Shown: piece after piece, positions 31,627 to 44,299 of the stretch
Layout of the letters: every line of letters starts with the position of its first letter
How positions within the stretch are numbered: position 1 is the first letter of the stretch
NCBI GenBank assembly: GCA_022497145.1
Contig: MU385938.1
Span: forward strand, 62,001-126,000
From: Rostrohypoxylon terebratum
Taxonomy: Eukaryota > Ascomycota > Sordariomycetes > Xylariales > Hypoxylaceae
Direction: 5' to 3'
DNA length: 64,000 nucleotides
The notes under the pieces: model-generated
What the model was told of the DNA's origin: nothing
Seen by the model: only the letters and a program-made list of their open reading frames with translations
The model's database searches: none
Program-made: the position numbers and the translations under genes

Positions 31627-32370
31627 AACTAGAGTTGAAAGCCGCCCCTGCTGATCAAGGGACCTGTTTATTGCGTCCTAGGCAATAGGGTCCGCGAGAC
31701 TAAATTGCTTTTCTCGAGCTTGTCCCCGGTTTCGCGCTGAGGCTCTCATACCTCTTTGTCGTCGACCTTCGGTTGTTCGGCCAGCTTGTTGTTGTTTGGG
31801 AAGAGCTCGGTTGTTGTTGCTAGTGGACTGAGCAAGGCCACGGTCCTCACACATAGGCTTATTTTCAGCAACGTGAGTCACTCTGGAGTTCATATTCGAA
31901 ATTCGAGGTTTGCGCAAGGTTCCCCAGTAGGGATGATCATCGGTGAACTCGGACACCTGCATCGGCGGATACAGGCTATCATTTCCCAAGGGCAATCTCA
32001 TTCCTCGCGATGGAAGGCGTCGGCTGACTCGGACACCATTTTTCTTTCGGCTGATCCTACGTTGTCTCTGGAGCTCTCGCTCTCTTACTAGGTTTTCTGG
32101 CAATGGGGTACGAAATACTTCTTCAGCGGCTCGATGGGAGAGACACCCATCTAATTGAGCGACCGAGGGATGTGTGATCTTCGGTTGACGATTTTGCTCT
32201 CCCTTCTAAGATGAGTTGAGTATAGGCATCGTCTATATTCCAAAAGGCTCCCAGTAATCACTGGAGAAAAAAGTTATGTTGTCAATAGTCGTACTGGTGG
32301 TGTATCGCGTATAGGTTTGAAGGGACTTGGTGTTCTTTCCCGGATGTGGTCTATCCTCTGGTCTATCCAT
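31627..32370 (-). pseudogene. Broken 5' part of the proline-rich protein gene
   Basis: Upstream of the 588-codon frame the same reading frame continues through TAG at 31680-31678 into about 140 more coding-like codons (DDHPYWGTLRKPRISNMNSR, basic stretches RQRRISRKKNGVRVSRR). Further up, a start-like ATG at 32370 begins MDRPEDRPHPGKNTKSLQTY, and SSDYWEPFG follows. Between these two parts the protein-like sequence lies in another frame (DDAYTQLILEGRAKSSTEDH), bounded by two compensating one-base shifts near 32235 and 32145. No splice pair of realistic intron length repairs any of these breaks. So the gene has at least one nonsense and two frameshift lesions, unless the start used today is the ATG at 31626. 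Confidence 0.5.
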
Positions 32371-34525
32371 TGTGTCCCAGACTTTGCAATGGTTTAGTTT
32401 AATTGGCAGACTGGCAACCTCTTCTCTGCAGTAGCGGCCCGATAGACCACGGGTAGAAATTGGTACGTCATAGCCTCAACGTTATCTCTACTGTAGGTTG
32501 CGACTTCTCTCATTCTCATCACCTAACATCCTTTATGCTGGGAGATGAGTATAGTTCTAATTGGCGTTTCCCCTTCCGTATAAAGAATTCGATAGCGGCG
32601 AAATCCCTCTTATCCACCTTAATGTTTTTATTAAATTCAGACCTGGATTCAAAATTAGCTTAGAGAATACAATACGAAAATTTCGTGATGAAGATACCTA
32701 GCGAATGATTCAAAGTGCGGCCGCGCAGCCTATTTCTGGTAAGCTCTACCGATCTAATTTCATATTCTCAGGGTCGATTCACGAACTGCTGGTTTCTTGC
32801 GACTTTCACGGAGGCAACTCCGATAAAGTGACAGAACTTCTTTCTGTAAGCCTGACAAACGCATTTTCAATGAGTTATAAGACGAATAGTAGTGACTTGT
32901 ATAAAATGAACAAAATTTACTGATTGATGAAATAATAGAGAGAGAATGTAAAATTCAAATTCATACCTCGGTATGGAAATTTCGGAACGGCGTCATAAAT
33001 CCAGTTCAACTGTGGGTCCATCCGTCCGATACCTATTAATACATAAATATGTTCATGTGCATACATCGTAATCAATAACTAAATATCCTGATACAGAGAA
33101 ATCGAAATTTTAAGGAAGAGTTGTTTATTGTTTGTTGAATTCTATCAGCGTTTAGCCATTATTCTAGATGATCTATGAAGTCTATAACTTTCAACTAATT
33201 ATGTCAGGTAGGTAGGTAGCCATTCCCGCGATCTAAATTGAGTAGAAATTCCGGGTTCGTGGTGTAGTGGTACAGGTAGGCGCTCTGATAATAATGAACA
33301 TGGCAGATTCCTCTCGACCGGTCTGCCGGCCTGCTCATAAATGGCGTCATGACTTTCTCCGAACGGCATTAGGAGTTGGGGTTGTCCGAGTTTCTGATAA
33401 ATGAAGCGAAGAGACCGGCGTCTATCATTTTCGAATATATGAGCTGGCTTGCATAGCCCTCAGCCCTTGGATAGCGACCCAGCCAGCAACAAGTACCGTT
33501 GCTATAATCCGTAACTCGCGCACTGTAGCCGCAGTCGCCGGATCGAGACGAATAGTATGCACATGCTCGATGGCGCCTCCGTGCTGTGCTGCCAGAGAAA
33601 AGGACTCCATCGATTTTCGATTCTGCTTTTTCCTTGGTCCCTAGCCTCTCCCTGTACTTCGCTGCACTTCGATTTCGGCTGTTCGTTATAACCCGTTCTA
33701 AAGAGTTTCAAGGCTGTCTTCAAGTACGAGTTGTCGATGAATTGGTTATTCCGGAAGCCAAGTATATGAATGAAAAAGATCTATCGTCTATTGAAAGCAA
33801 GGACGAGTTTCGCTTTTTCGCTTCCAGGTGGCCGTCCTTAGATTTGATTCGTTGAAATTGACGAAGTTGGAATTTTTGGCTGGCAGGTGGAAATTATTCC
33901 GTTACACAGCACAAATTTTTGTGGATTCCCTCCTTCTCTCAACAAGAGATCTCAGCACCACAAAGACTCAAGTGACAGTCTTCGCTATTTCCCTGGCTAA
34001 ATAATAATACGAGATGAAGCCAAGGATAAATTCATTATTCTTCATATATACTATAAGGTTAGATATAAGGTTAGAAAGGAACTTTAAAACGCCACCTACG
34101 TAAATAAGATGATTTTATGAGGGTCACCTTCCTACTTCTTCACTATACGAACAACATCAACACCGTACTAGGTACCCAGTATCCTATTTGTTGACAGCAC
34201 AATCCACCTTTTCATTATCTCACTACCTCACACCAAGTGACCTGCTAGACGAGATTATATATCACGAAGAACACACCGATGTGTATTAAAATGTCAATTA
34301 GACCATCCTAATGCCCCGAAACCCGAACCATAATGACAGAAGGGGGGGTAATCCAGGAGTACCTGGTATGCATGCGAAATTTCATAAAGTGAGGGTATCG
34401 AGCATGCAAACCTTCGTTCGTCTCGCCCATGCAACAATCTAACTTAGCGACCAGGACAACAATATTATAGAACCACGACGTTTTCCAATCCCACCAACAA
34501 TGACACCTATCCCTCATTCACCTTA
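32371..34525. other. Intergenic, Pro-rich gene to sugar transporter
   Basis: AT-rich in parts (32560-33200). It contains a weak small frame at 33425-33610 (listed) and a tRNA-like box A at about 33259-33270. No other gene could be supported. Confidence 0.45.
33425..33610 (-). CDS. Possible small membrane protein
   Basis: A 61-codon frame with an ATG start reads HVHTIRLDPATAATVRELRI and then a hydrophobic stretch (IIATVLVAGWVAIQGLRAM) that could span a membrane once. The composition looks protein-like, but I know no family, and a second frame on the same strand overlaps its 5' part. It may be the end of a decayed gene. Treat it as tentative. Confidence 0.22.
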   Translation of the reverse strand: MESFSLAAQHGGAIEHVHTIRLDPATAATVRELRIIATVLVAGWVAIQGLRAMQASSYIRK

Positions 34526-36362
34526 TTATACCTTATGCGGCACGACGTCGTGCGTCTCAATCGCAACTTCCTTCTCCACCTGCTCCAAATTCAAATGCGC
34601 AACCGGCGCCTCATCGCCATCGATAACCTTGGCCAGCTCCTCGAGCGTGGGTCCCTTCGTCTCGACATACATGAAGTAGACGAACATCAACTCGCAGAAG
34701 ATCCAGCACGTGTAGATCAAGTACAGCTTCCAACTATGCTTCTCGCCGAACGCATCGAAAGCTACCGGGTTCGCGTACGAGTTCAGACACAGCGCGCCCT
34801 GGACCATGATGTTGAGGATCATGAGGCCCTTGGCGCGCAGCTTGTAGGGCAGGATCTCGATGGCGTAGCCGATGAGCAGGCCGGACCAGGCGATGGAGTA
34901 GAAGAAGCCGAAGAGCCAGATGAAAAAGATCATGGCGTAGTTGGCGCCGGGGGACCCGTGCTCCCCGTATAGGCCGGCGCAGAGCGTCCAGAAGACGAAG
35001 ACGCCGAACATGCCGGCGGTCGAGGTCAAGAACATCGGGCGTCGGCCCCAGCGGTCGACGAGGGTCGCCATGGTGACGGAGACGATTAGGGAGAGGATGG
35101 TTTGGCCGCCGGAGAGCTGCGTGGTATTAGCATGTTTGAGCCGGAATACGATGGAACCGATTTGGGGAAGGAAAACTTACGCCGAACTTCGAGTTCGAGT
35201 CCGTGACACCAGCTTGGTCATACAGCTTACTCGCGAAGTTAGAGATAATCGCATTACCCGACCACTGCGAGAACAGTCCCAAAGACAAGAGCACAACCAA
35301 CCGGTACCGATTGCCCTTGGTGCGGAAGAAGTCGATGTAGCTGCTGTTGGCCTTGCTCTCCATCTCGAGCCGGATCGTCTCCTTGATCTCGCGGAACTCA
35401 AACTGCACGGTCGGGTGCTGCGCGTTGCCGTTCGCGTGGTAGCGCGCTAGGATCTGCAGCGCCTGGTCGTGCTTGTCCTTCGCTATCAGGTAGCGCGGCG
35501 ACTCGGGCACCCACCAGATAAATATGATCTGGATGACGGAGGGTAGGGCTTGGAGGATGGCGGGGATACGCCACGACCAGTCGCTCTGGATGTAGTTCGT
35601 GCCGAAGGAAAGCCATGTGACGACTATTCCACCAAGTCAGCAACCTTTATTCATTTCTAATGTCTAGGGGAAGGGGGAAGTACTAATAGCGCCGGCATTC
35701 CACAAGCAGTTATACACGGCAGTCAGACGACCACGGTGTTGCGGGTGAGCAATCTCGGTAAGTAACATGGGCGAGGCGATCTGAGCTAGACTGTTCCCGA
35801 AACCCATCATTACACGGCCTCCCATAAAGGTGTTGATGTTGCCCGCGACTCCCTGGAGGACAGATCCGACGATCATGATGACACATCCGACGATGATAGG
35901 GGCTTTTCGGCCTAGGTTATCGGCGAGTACAGGTCTATGACCGTCAGCCTACAATGCCGCAGATCGCAACAGGAGAAGAGGAGAGCACGACTTACACTAA
36001 AGGAATCGAGCCCAAACTACCGATCTGATACAACGCCGCTAAGAGACCTAATTGCGAGCCCTTGGGGTCATTGAAGAAAGCCTTCCATTTCTCGAAAACC
36101 TGCACCGAGTTGAAGAACATGCTGCAAGCCGCCACCAAGTTAGCACATTTCCCCCGTTTGACTATTCGAATGTAGGTAGGTGTTCGTACCCATCGTAACC
36201 CGTAGTCGCCGCCGCGACGCACAGCACGAGACAGTAGGAGTACAGCTTCCGTAGTCCGGGGTCCCTCTTCCAGTCGACCTTCTCGAAGGCAGGAGCCTCC
36301 TCCTGCGCGTGCGATAGCTCATCCTTTCGGGGCGTCTTCGCTGCGATGGCGCCGATCGCCAT
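34526..36362 (-). CDS. MFS sugar transporter (hexose/lactose permease-like)
   Basis: This is a 12-helix major facilitator of the sugar porter family in the plasma membrane. Five exons join in frame: 36362-36190, 36121-35996, 35934-35684, 35623-35181 and 35116-34526 (527 aa). Donors are GTACGA, GTAAGT, GTACTT and GTAAGT. Signature motifs are visible: TGYDGMFFNSVQ in helix 1, ADNLGRKAPIIVG (the G-R-K loop), MGGRVMMGFGNSLAQIASP, the central PESPRYLIAKDKHDQAL, VDRWGRRPMFL, and YVETKGPTLEEL after helix 12. The closest recognised relatives are fungal lactose-permease-like and hexose transporters; the substrate cannot be read from sequence. No partner sugar-metabolism gene is adjacent. Confidence 0.92.
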
Positions 36363-39300
36363 TGTGACGGTTTGTTACCTCGTTCGCGCTTTGAGCCACG
36401 CAAGAACAATAGGTAGGTGCCTAGCTAGCGACTATACCAAGGCGTATGCAAAGTCAAAAGACTACTCGTCGGCTCGGCTTGCTTGCTTGGTCTTCGAGGT
36501 AATGAGAGTGAAGAGACGCGTATGTAAGATAGACCTACGACAACAGCATTATATAACAACGAGAGCCAAGAACAGCTTTGTTCGAAGGGACGGCCGCCTT
36601 GATATATGAAGGGGGCCAGGACCCCATTAGCAAGGGTGCCATTGCGGGCGAGCGGACCGGTAGAGGGAAAGTTCAGTTTTGCACCGAGCTCGTACGCAGT
36701 ACATAGCTTTTTCGTCCCAAGCGTCCCATCTTCAACATCCCAGGACGCGAGATCTGGATTCGGACGGGGGAGGGTCCCTTTCTCGTGGTGAGATGCGTAC
36801 GTGTGGGAGTGGACCTGTGGGGCCTGCCTTACCTTACCCCATCTGCCCCCATCTGCCCCATGTCTAGCCCACCCTGTGGTGCCATGGGGAAGGGGAGTAT
36901 CTAGTTAAGGTCAAGGGGTAAGGGGGGTAGGTCAGGTTGAACAAGGGATAAGCTACTAGGTAGTGATCGGGAGTGGATGTTCTAGTTACCCGTTCAAGGA
37001 ATCTGGCATCCGAAGCGCGAGAGAGAAAAAAAATAGGAAAAAAATTACGTCTCGGGTAATCAACCAAATTCTGGGTCCGCCGAGCACGAGCGATCTGGTT
37101 GGGAACCCGGCCGAGAAGCAACGCCACCTGCGATAAATCAGGTCGAGCAACAACCCGTTTGGTACGTCTCGCTGCAAGGTTGCTCGTCTCCCGATATTGC
37201 TCGGTAGTGCACCTATATTTGGGAAGCGCATTTTTCTTGGTCATAGACTCCCATTTTACATATTGTCGACGTAGTAGTAGATCTTCTACCGCGCCCGGGA
37301 TAATTTTGCAGGAGGGTAGCCATCGCCGGACTGTCGACCGACCGACCAAGTCACGATTTGATATGGTAGACGGGACGGGTTGGGTAGGGGTCCAGAAGCG
37401 TTGGAACTCTTCCAGAACGTATAGCAAAATTCATCTTCGATATACTTAGTACCGCAGTAGAGGTGCCGTGTGTGACCAGTCGTTCTCGTCAAAGAACGAT
37501 GCGAACTGTCTTTGGTTGGATATAATCGATTTGCGGGGAAATACTCGTCCAGTAACACCGATATCCTGGATCTAATCCCACCGCGGGATGAGAAGGAGGA
37601 ACTCAAAATGCTTGGTCTGTGTGAGCTGACCTATTCCGAGAACGTCAAGGTACGCCTAATTCTCCTATTGGCCCTATTGGTGGTAAGTTGGTGGTGTTAT
37701 ACTATTCTAGCGACGAAATGCATAGGATAACGCAGTTGTTTCAAGATGATCATTCATGCTTTTTCTTGAATTGAATCTACAACAACGTTATTACACGACT
37801 CTAGTTCCGAATTCCGTAAGAACTATACGATCGTCTATTCTCGTTCTAGTCTAGACTAAACGGTTCCGTGGTGTCGGTGACGGGCTAGAATATGATACCT
37901 GGACTTGTATATTAGGCAAAATTGATTTGATGCACGTCAGAATCGTTAGGGATTCCTTCTAGTCTAAAAGTGAGATGGAATTTGTATGATCCTAAGGAGT
38001 CGAGGGTGAAGTCCCCCTGTTAGCGAAAGAGGAATCTAATTGTCGGTTCAGCTATGACCAAAATGGAACAGTCGGCCACACCTTGACTATTATAGTCGAT
38101 CTACCGATTATATATCGAGAAAGAGGTTGCAGTGCAGCTAAGGTAACGTGGAATGGTTGTATGAAAGTAGGTCTATTGTCAGACGCGTAAAAGTTCATGT
38201 GGTTAACAGATCTGACCAGTGAGATCGGTGATACATGGAAAAACTCTTGATGAAAGTAAGAAACCATTATTCAAAGCTTCTGCTCAATTACACAAAATAA
38301 TATGCCATTGTTGCTATTGTTGGGGTGGTACTATATCTGATCCGGACTGTTCTGCGGCGGTAACAATCGAGTTAAATTAATACAGCTTGGCATTTGCCTC
38401 CTTCGATCTCTAATGGCCCTCTTGTCATGTCGATAGCTTACGACATGCCCCATCGGGTAGATTGTTGATGGACAACTAATCATACGGTGTTTTGTTGCAG
38501 TTGAAGGCGACCATCATAAGTCACTCCTGCACACACCTATAGACACCGTATGGCACGAGCTGACGAAGTCGTCTAGGAATTCCAGAGGAGTGAGAACTTA
38601 GAAGGGAGTTCAGATGGAACTAAGGCATACGACAGGGATTCTCTATTCGCGAAACCGGTTAATGTGAAATAACAAGTGAACGCGAGAATCGACAATTCTT
38701 GACGAGCCATGACGAGTCTCAGCACGATATAAACGTGGTAGCTGAGATGTTTAGTCTCTAGTGACTTGTAAGTAAGCCATATGCCACTCGCATCTTCCAC
38801 GACGGCTCATTATCCTAGTTGGGTGATGGTGAGATGTTGGTCGAATTATCTGAGTTAGTAAACTATTAGTTAGTAAACTTGTTCTAGGAAAACCGCTAAA
38901 GCGCTTTGAATTATACCGAAATTTCACAACATGGATCGCTTGGAGTTGCCAGGTAATTATTAGTCGTCTTACATAGTACTAGACCTCGGCATGCTGGTTT
39001 TACCATCAATGCTAAGGGCGTGGTTAAACGTGTGTTCCCGGAGGGATTGCAGATCTTCGTGTGTCTTTACCAACTGTAGTGTAGTCACCAGTCAGGAAAT
39101 TTTAGTCCGCCCCAGATCTGGGGATTTGGGGGCTAGCTTTAGAGGGTTGACCTTGGGGATCCTCTGACTCGAAGGATTGCATTTCCTCGGACCGCTGTTC
39201 ACGACTCACGAGATGTGCATTCTATGGCAAGCGAATGGAGCCTCATCGTGAACAAGTCCACCGCTAGTAAGACGCCGAATTGGCGCTTCAACGCGCCGCA

Positions 39301-42186
39301 TCTCTTTCGTATTTTACACTAGACCAATCATCTGACCTGAAACGTGAAAATTTGGGCAAATATTCTTGAAATTCTTAGGCTCTCAGCTTGCCCAGGTCTT
39401 GTCAGGTGCAAGTTCTAGGCCGGTGGATCGTCGTGGGTTATTTAACATATAGCCATTTAGCCTAAATGCGGCAAAAATGCCTGGTCGCAAAATGTGCCGG
39501 GGGTCCCATGCAACTGTTCATGTAGGAGGGGATATTTTGGGCGGCAGCTTCCGAAGCAACGTGTGCCTGTGCCAGTGCCAGAGACCATGAACATGGGATC
39601 GTGCAGTTCTGAACCATATTATGCACTTCATCCTAGCAATCTTGCTAGCCTTGTAATCTAGCCTGATGGGCGCCTTGAAGATGACCAGAGGTCCTCCCCC
39701 CGAGGAGGGATCCGTAGAAACAGGTAGAGAAACAGGTAGATAATCGTTGACAAGTTTCGACTTGGTTTCTAATTTCCATGAATTCATTTGCTACCAAGTG
39801 TAGAATCCTGAGCCAGCATCTGCATATAGCATACGTCAGAGCTTTTTCACGACGCAAGGGAAGTCCTGTCGGAATATTATATGCCTGTTGCCGTCACGAA
39901 TCCACCCATTTCCGATAACATTGAACCGAAAATGTCCTGAACGACAGTTCGAGAATGGACTGCCACGTAGTCCATGTCACCGTATGTACATCTCAGGGGT
40001 TCAAGCGACCTAAAAGCTCAGTCTCAGACTGACCAGCCACAAAGATCGAGCATACCGAAGAAGCTCTGTGTAAGTTCGAACATAACACACAGCACATCAT
40101 CCATTTAATAAACAGGTACCGTTCCAGGGACCGATATTGAGATGACCGATGTACGGCAGAGCTGAACAAGCTGATACGGTTGATTGGACGCCTCGCCAAG
40201 CAGCACATGCAATGCCCTGGTCCCAAGGTTCTGCTGAGGCTATTTTGTAGATTGATTGCATCGATCGAGCCGCGTAAGTCCCTCGGTTAGGAGATCGAAG
40301 CGCATTCAGCCTGACTAACGACATATATCCGCGGAGCGTCCACCTCCCACCGTACGTGTCGTCCAGCGAAGGTAACCTGTTAATAGCTGCATTATTCTCT
40401 CACTTCTCGCACGATTGCGGAACCTGCGAGATTTAAATGGGCCGAACAATTGCACCGAGGAGAGTGGGTTCTTTTTTTATTCCTATCTTCGTAACGCCAT
40501 CCTATGCATCATGCATCCAGAGGGTATTCTCGCCCTCCATCCGATCCGGAACGCCGTAATGCAATCGGGCCCTTATATACAAAGCCATGAGGATTTTCCC
40601 GAGGTTGAATACCCAGTAATGTACCTCCCACGTGTTATAGCATTCTACCTTTCCCTCTAAACCTGGAATCCGAATCCGGCCATACAGGACCGATACTGGT
40701 CGATCGTTGTTTTGCAATCGGCAGAGGGATCAGTTGCTTTTGAGAAAAGCATACATTCGTCGCGCTTAGACTTTTCTTCTTTGCACACGCAGCAAGGCTA
40801 TTCGTAGATATGAGTTAGCAAAAATTCGTTTCCGATATTTGAATCGGTTATATTCGAACCTTGGGCTTTGTCGCAGCGCGCGAATCGTTGCCAGAGCTCA
40901 CGGCAGTTTTGGCCTCGGGGGGCGTCGGGGAGATCCAAGCTGTGCTAAGTTAGCAAAAACCAATTGGTTAATAGATCGAAGGCTTTCTCACGTATTGAAA
41001 TGCCTAACCAGGCCATTCTGAAAGTGTTGGAGGTATTTTTTGGTGTGTTGCGACGCAGGTAAGGTGGTCAAGTTTATTGTCGCAAATGTCAAGAAATTCG
41101 ATTTTCGAATTATTAATCGATGAAATGATCAAGAAAAAAAGATCGGACGAGGTACGGAGTACCTTCAAATTGATGACGTGATTTGTCAGTAACCGTGCAT
41201 TTGCCTCATTTGCCTTGGTTACGATAAGATACCACCCGCACGGCCACACCTCCTTATCGTACATATGTAAATTCTAAAGCCATGTGGCGCCCCGCAAGCT
41301 CCCGAACCTTCCAAGGTCGTGGGACAGCAGAAACCTTGTTTGAGAAGGACCAGAAACACGGTTGAGTGCTTAGATAATCAATTTCATCACCTTTTTTTAG
41401 TCCAAATTTCCATCGCGGATGAACAACCAAAAGTTCCATGATTCCTTTTTTGGACAAAACAGAAAGGAACGAGAGCCCTGGATTGGCTAGTAGGCTGCCT
41501 CTCATTACCGAGAATCAAGCAACTTGATGTACTTATTTGGCCCTATTTCACAGCGAAGTCGTCATCTTCTGTTCAAACCATGCACAGCATCATTGGTTCT
41601 GGTATTGTTGGTTGCGACGTCTGGCATTTGGTTGATGTGAATCATACGTAGGTCGATCGATATATGTGATGAGGTTTCCTATGGAAACAAGCTCGCTTTT
41701 ATGAAACAACGAACAGAAACTTGGCAGGTAGTTCAACCAGCGACCATGATAGGTCCTACCTTCTAGGTAATAACGGATTTATGAAGTCTGGCTCTTAGGA
41801 ATCCTTAGCTCCAACTACAGGAATCAGCCTCAATGGCTGGAATCGACAAGAGTTATGCTCTGCATGAAGCGTTGTGGGTACTGAAGCCAGGGCATGCGAT
41901 GGTCGAATACAAAGAACATTGCATTCACACCAAACGACCTCCCTTTTCACTTCAAAAGACCATTCCTCCTTGCTTCTAGAAGTTATGGGTCGTCATTTCT
42001 CAGTTCAATACTATGTGTAGGTATATAAAAAACTTTCGAAGCTGCTCATGCAGTAGCGACAAGATTTTAGAATTGTTGGTGTCGATGTTGTCTCCCTTAT
42101 ACTACTAATTTTCAATACATACAACTGTCTGTCTCTACTGTTTTGTCAACTAGATTATCTGAACAATTTGTGTCGACGAACCGACG
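36363..42186. other. Gene-poor stretch of about 5.8 kb
   Basis: I find no intact gene here. Protein-like frames without a credible start occur around 36864-37606 on the minus strand (for example LVGRSTVRRWLPSCKIIPGA and RRQYVKWESMTKKNALPKYR) and may be a relic. Short direct repeats occur at about 38853-38879 (GTTAGTAAACT twice) and 39719-39741 (GAAACAGGTAGA, twice). No terminal inverted repeats, reverse transcriptase or transposase could be recognised. The last 200 bases are the promoter of the FAD oxidase. Confidence 0.5.
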
Positions 42187-43833
42187 ATGCCTACAAGCAT
42201 TCGCAATGCGGTCCTAACCGCTCTCTCGGTGTTACCAACGGCCCGATCCGCTGTGCATATTCCTGCCAGGGGCGGTGATACAACTGCCCATGTGCTACGT
42301 TCTCTACAGGATACTTGCGATCAACTCAGACAGGCACTGAACGGCGTAAATGGAACGGTATTTCCTTTGGATGGGGAGACTTATGGAGGCTTTGAAGACG
42401 AGAACTAGTAAGCCACTTCGCATATGAATCGAGTTGTAAAGCTTGAAATTACCTAACCATATTCTACCTCCTAGCTCTGCAGCGTGTAGACTACCAGCTG
42501 CTTGTATTGTCAATCCTAACAACGCAGAGGATGTCTCTACGGCGATAAAGATTATTTCCCGGAAGGAGACCAAGTTTGCCGTCAGAAGTGGTGGCCACAA
42601 TTACATACCAGGCTATGGCAGTATCAACGAAACGGGTGTTTTAATCTCGCTCTCCAACTTAAACACTACCGTGCTGTCAACAGATCAGAAAACCGCGAAG
42701 ATTGGCCCTGGGAACAGATGGGAGGCTGTCTACGAGGCTCTAGTACCCCAAGGGCTAACTGTCGTCGGCGGACGTGTCGGACCTGTTGGAGTTGGCGGAT
42801 TGATGCTCGGGGGCGGTCTGAGTTACTTCGCAACCCAACGGGGTCTTGCTTTTGACAATGTCAAATCATACGAAGTTGTCCTCGCTAACGGCACCATCGT
42901 CAATGCTTCCGCCGATAACCAGTACTCGGACCTGTATAAGGGGCTACGGGGTGGAGGTGCCAATTTTGGTATCGTGACCAACTACGAGCTCTACACCTAC
43001 CCCGTTGAAGAATTCTATGTCGACGCCCGATTGTATAGCACGAACCAGACCGATGACTTCCTCCGTGCCATAGCCGAATATCAACAAGAGGGACAGTTAG
43101 ATGCCCTGTCAAGCGTTAGCATCCAATTAATCGAGACTGGCCCAACCATAATGTTGCTCTACAACAGACCAGTGCAATCAGCCAAGGCGTTTGACGCCTT
43201 TTATAACCTTGGATCGTACAAGCCGATCACGGCTTTCAATGGTTCACTTTTGGATGTCATGTCCCTGACCGGATCCCGATTTTCGACAGGGAATGTTAGC
43301 ACATACGGCGAGACGTTTAGTCACAAGGTCGACGCGGACTTGAATGTGGACTTGTATAAGATTTTCACTGAAGAGATCGCAAACCTCCCTAGTGGCGCTT
43401 CAGCGGTTTGGGTACCAAACCCAATTGCTGCCAGTGTGGCTGCTGTTGGGAAGCAGTACGGAGGGAACCTGCTTGGCTTACAGGAGGTTCCGCAGCAATG
43501 TTCGTCTCTCCCTTTCCATTACCATTAAATACCGAAACTAACAATCCGCTCTTCATAGGGTATGAATGGTACATCACATGGACAGATTCAACACAAGAAC
43601 AAGCCATCTACGGTATATCTTCGAAAATTACCCAACGGTGCATTGCCGCCACCGAAGCGAAGAACGCGTCCTTGCCATACCTTTTCGCGAACACGGCCGG
43701 CGTAAAGCAAAATGTGCTCAGTAGCTTCGGCACAGACAATGCCAACACCATTAAAGCGATAGCGGCCAAATACGATCCGGAACAAGTATTCCAGAAATTA
43801 CAGAACGACGGTTTCCTCATCCGAAAATTGTAA
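42187..43833 (+). CDS. Secreted FAD-linked oxidoreductase (BBE-like, VAO family)
   Basis: This is a flavin-dependent oxidase of the berberine-bridge-enzyme-like group. Three exons, 42187-42407, 42475-43499 and 43559-43833, join in frame (506 aa). The donors are GTAAGC and a weaker GTTCGT. Joining the last two exons restores the QQWYEWYITW motif. Residues 1-21 are a signal peptide, so the enzyme is probably secreted. The FAD domain shows VRSGGHNYIPGYGSI, whose His is the usual covalent FAD site, then GGRVGPVGVGGLMLGGGLSY. The Cys that forms the second flavin bond in bicovalent members is absent from this loop. The C-terminus has the typical YDPEQVFQKLQNDGF motif. The decayed hydrolase just downstream suggests a former accessory gene pair. 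The substrate is unknown. Confidence 0.9.
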
Positions 43834-44299
43834 GGGAACTTTGGGAATCAATATTTTCCTTATTCACTTTTCCTTTGTTTTGCATGTCATAAGGACGGCT
43901 GGGTCATGGGCGGGAGGTTTTAATATGGACGATACCCAAGAGAGTTATACGGAAAATTGTTACTCATAATAGTGAGGCTGTACCCCGTCAGTTTTTTTTT
44001 AAGATCCCCATAGACGGATCGCATCGAAATACTAAAAAAGGTATTTGACCTTGCAGCAATATGACTTCATGCCCGACCTTGCACTTGAACTAGACTACTG
44101 GCCTCGTAGACACATATATCTAGATTGTACACTGCTATGCTCTTCAACAACCTTGGAATGCTTACAAAATGAGGTCGATCAAAGAAACACGGGCTCTCTC
44201 GACAATTAACCCTGAATTGGGCCAGGTATAACCGCAACAATAACCCATATACTTCTTCGCAGATACACAACAACTTACAATGCATAATCCAGCTTAAAA

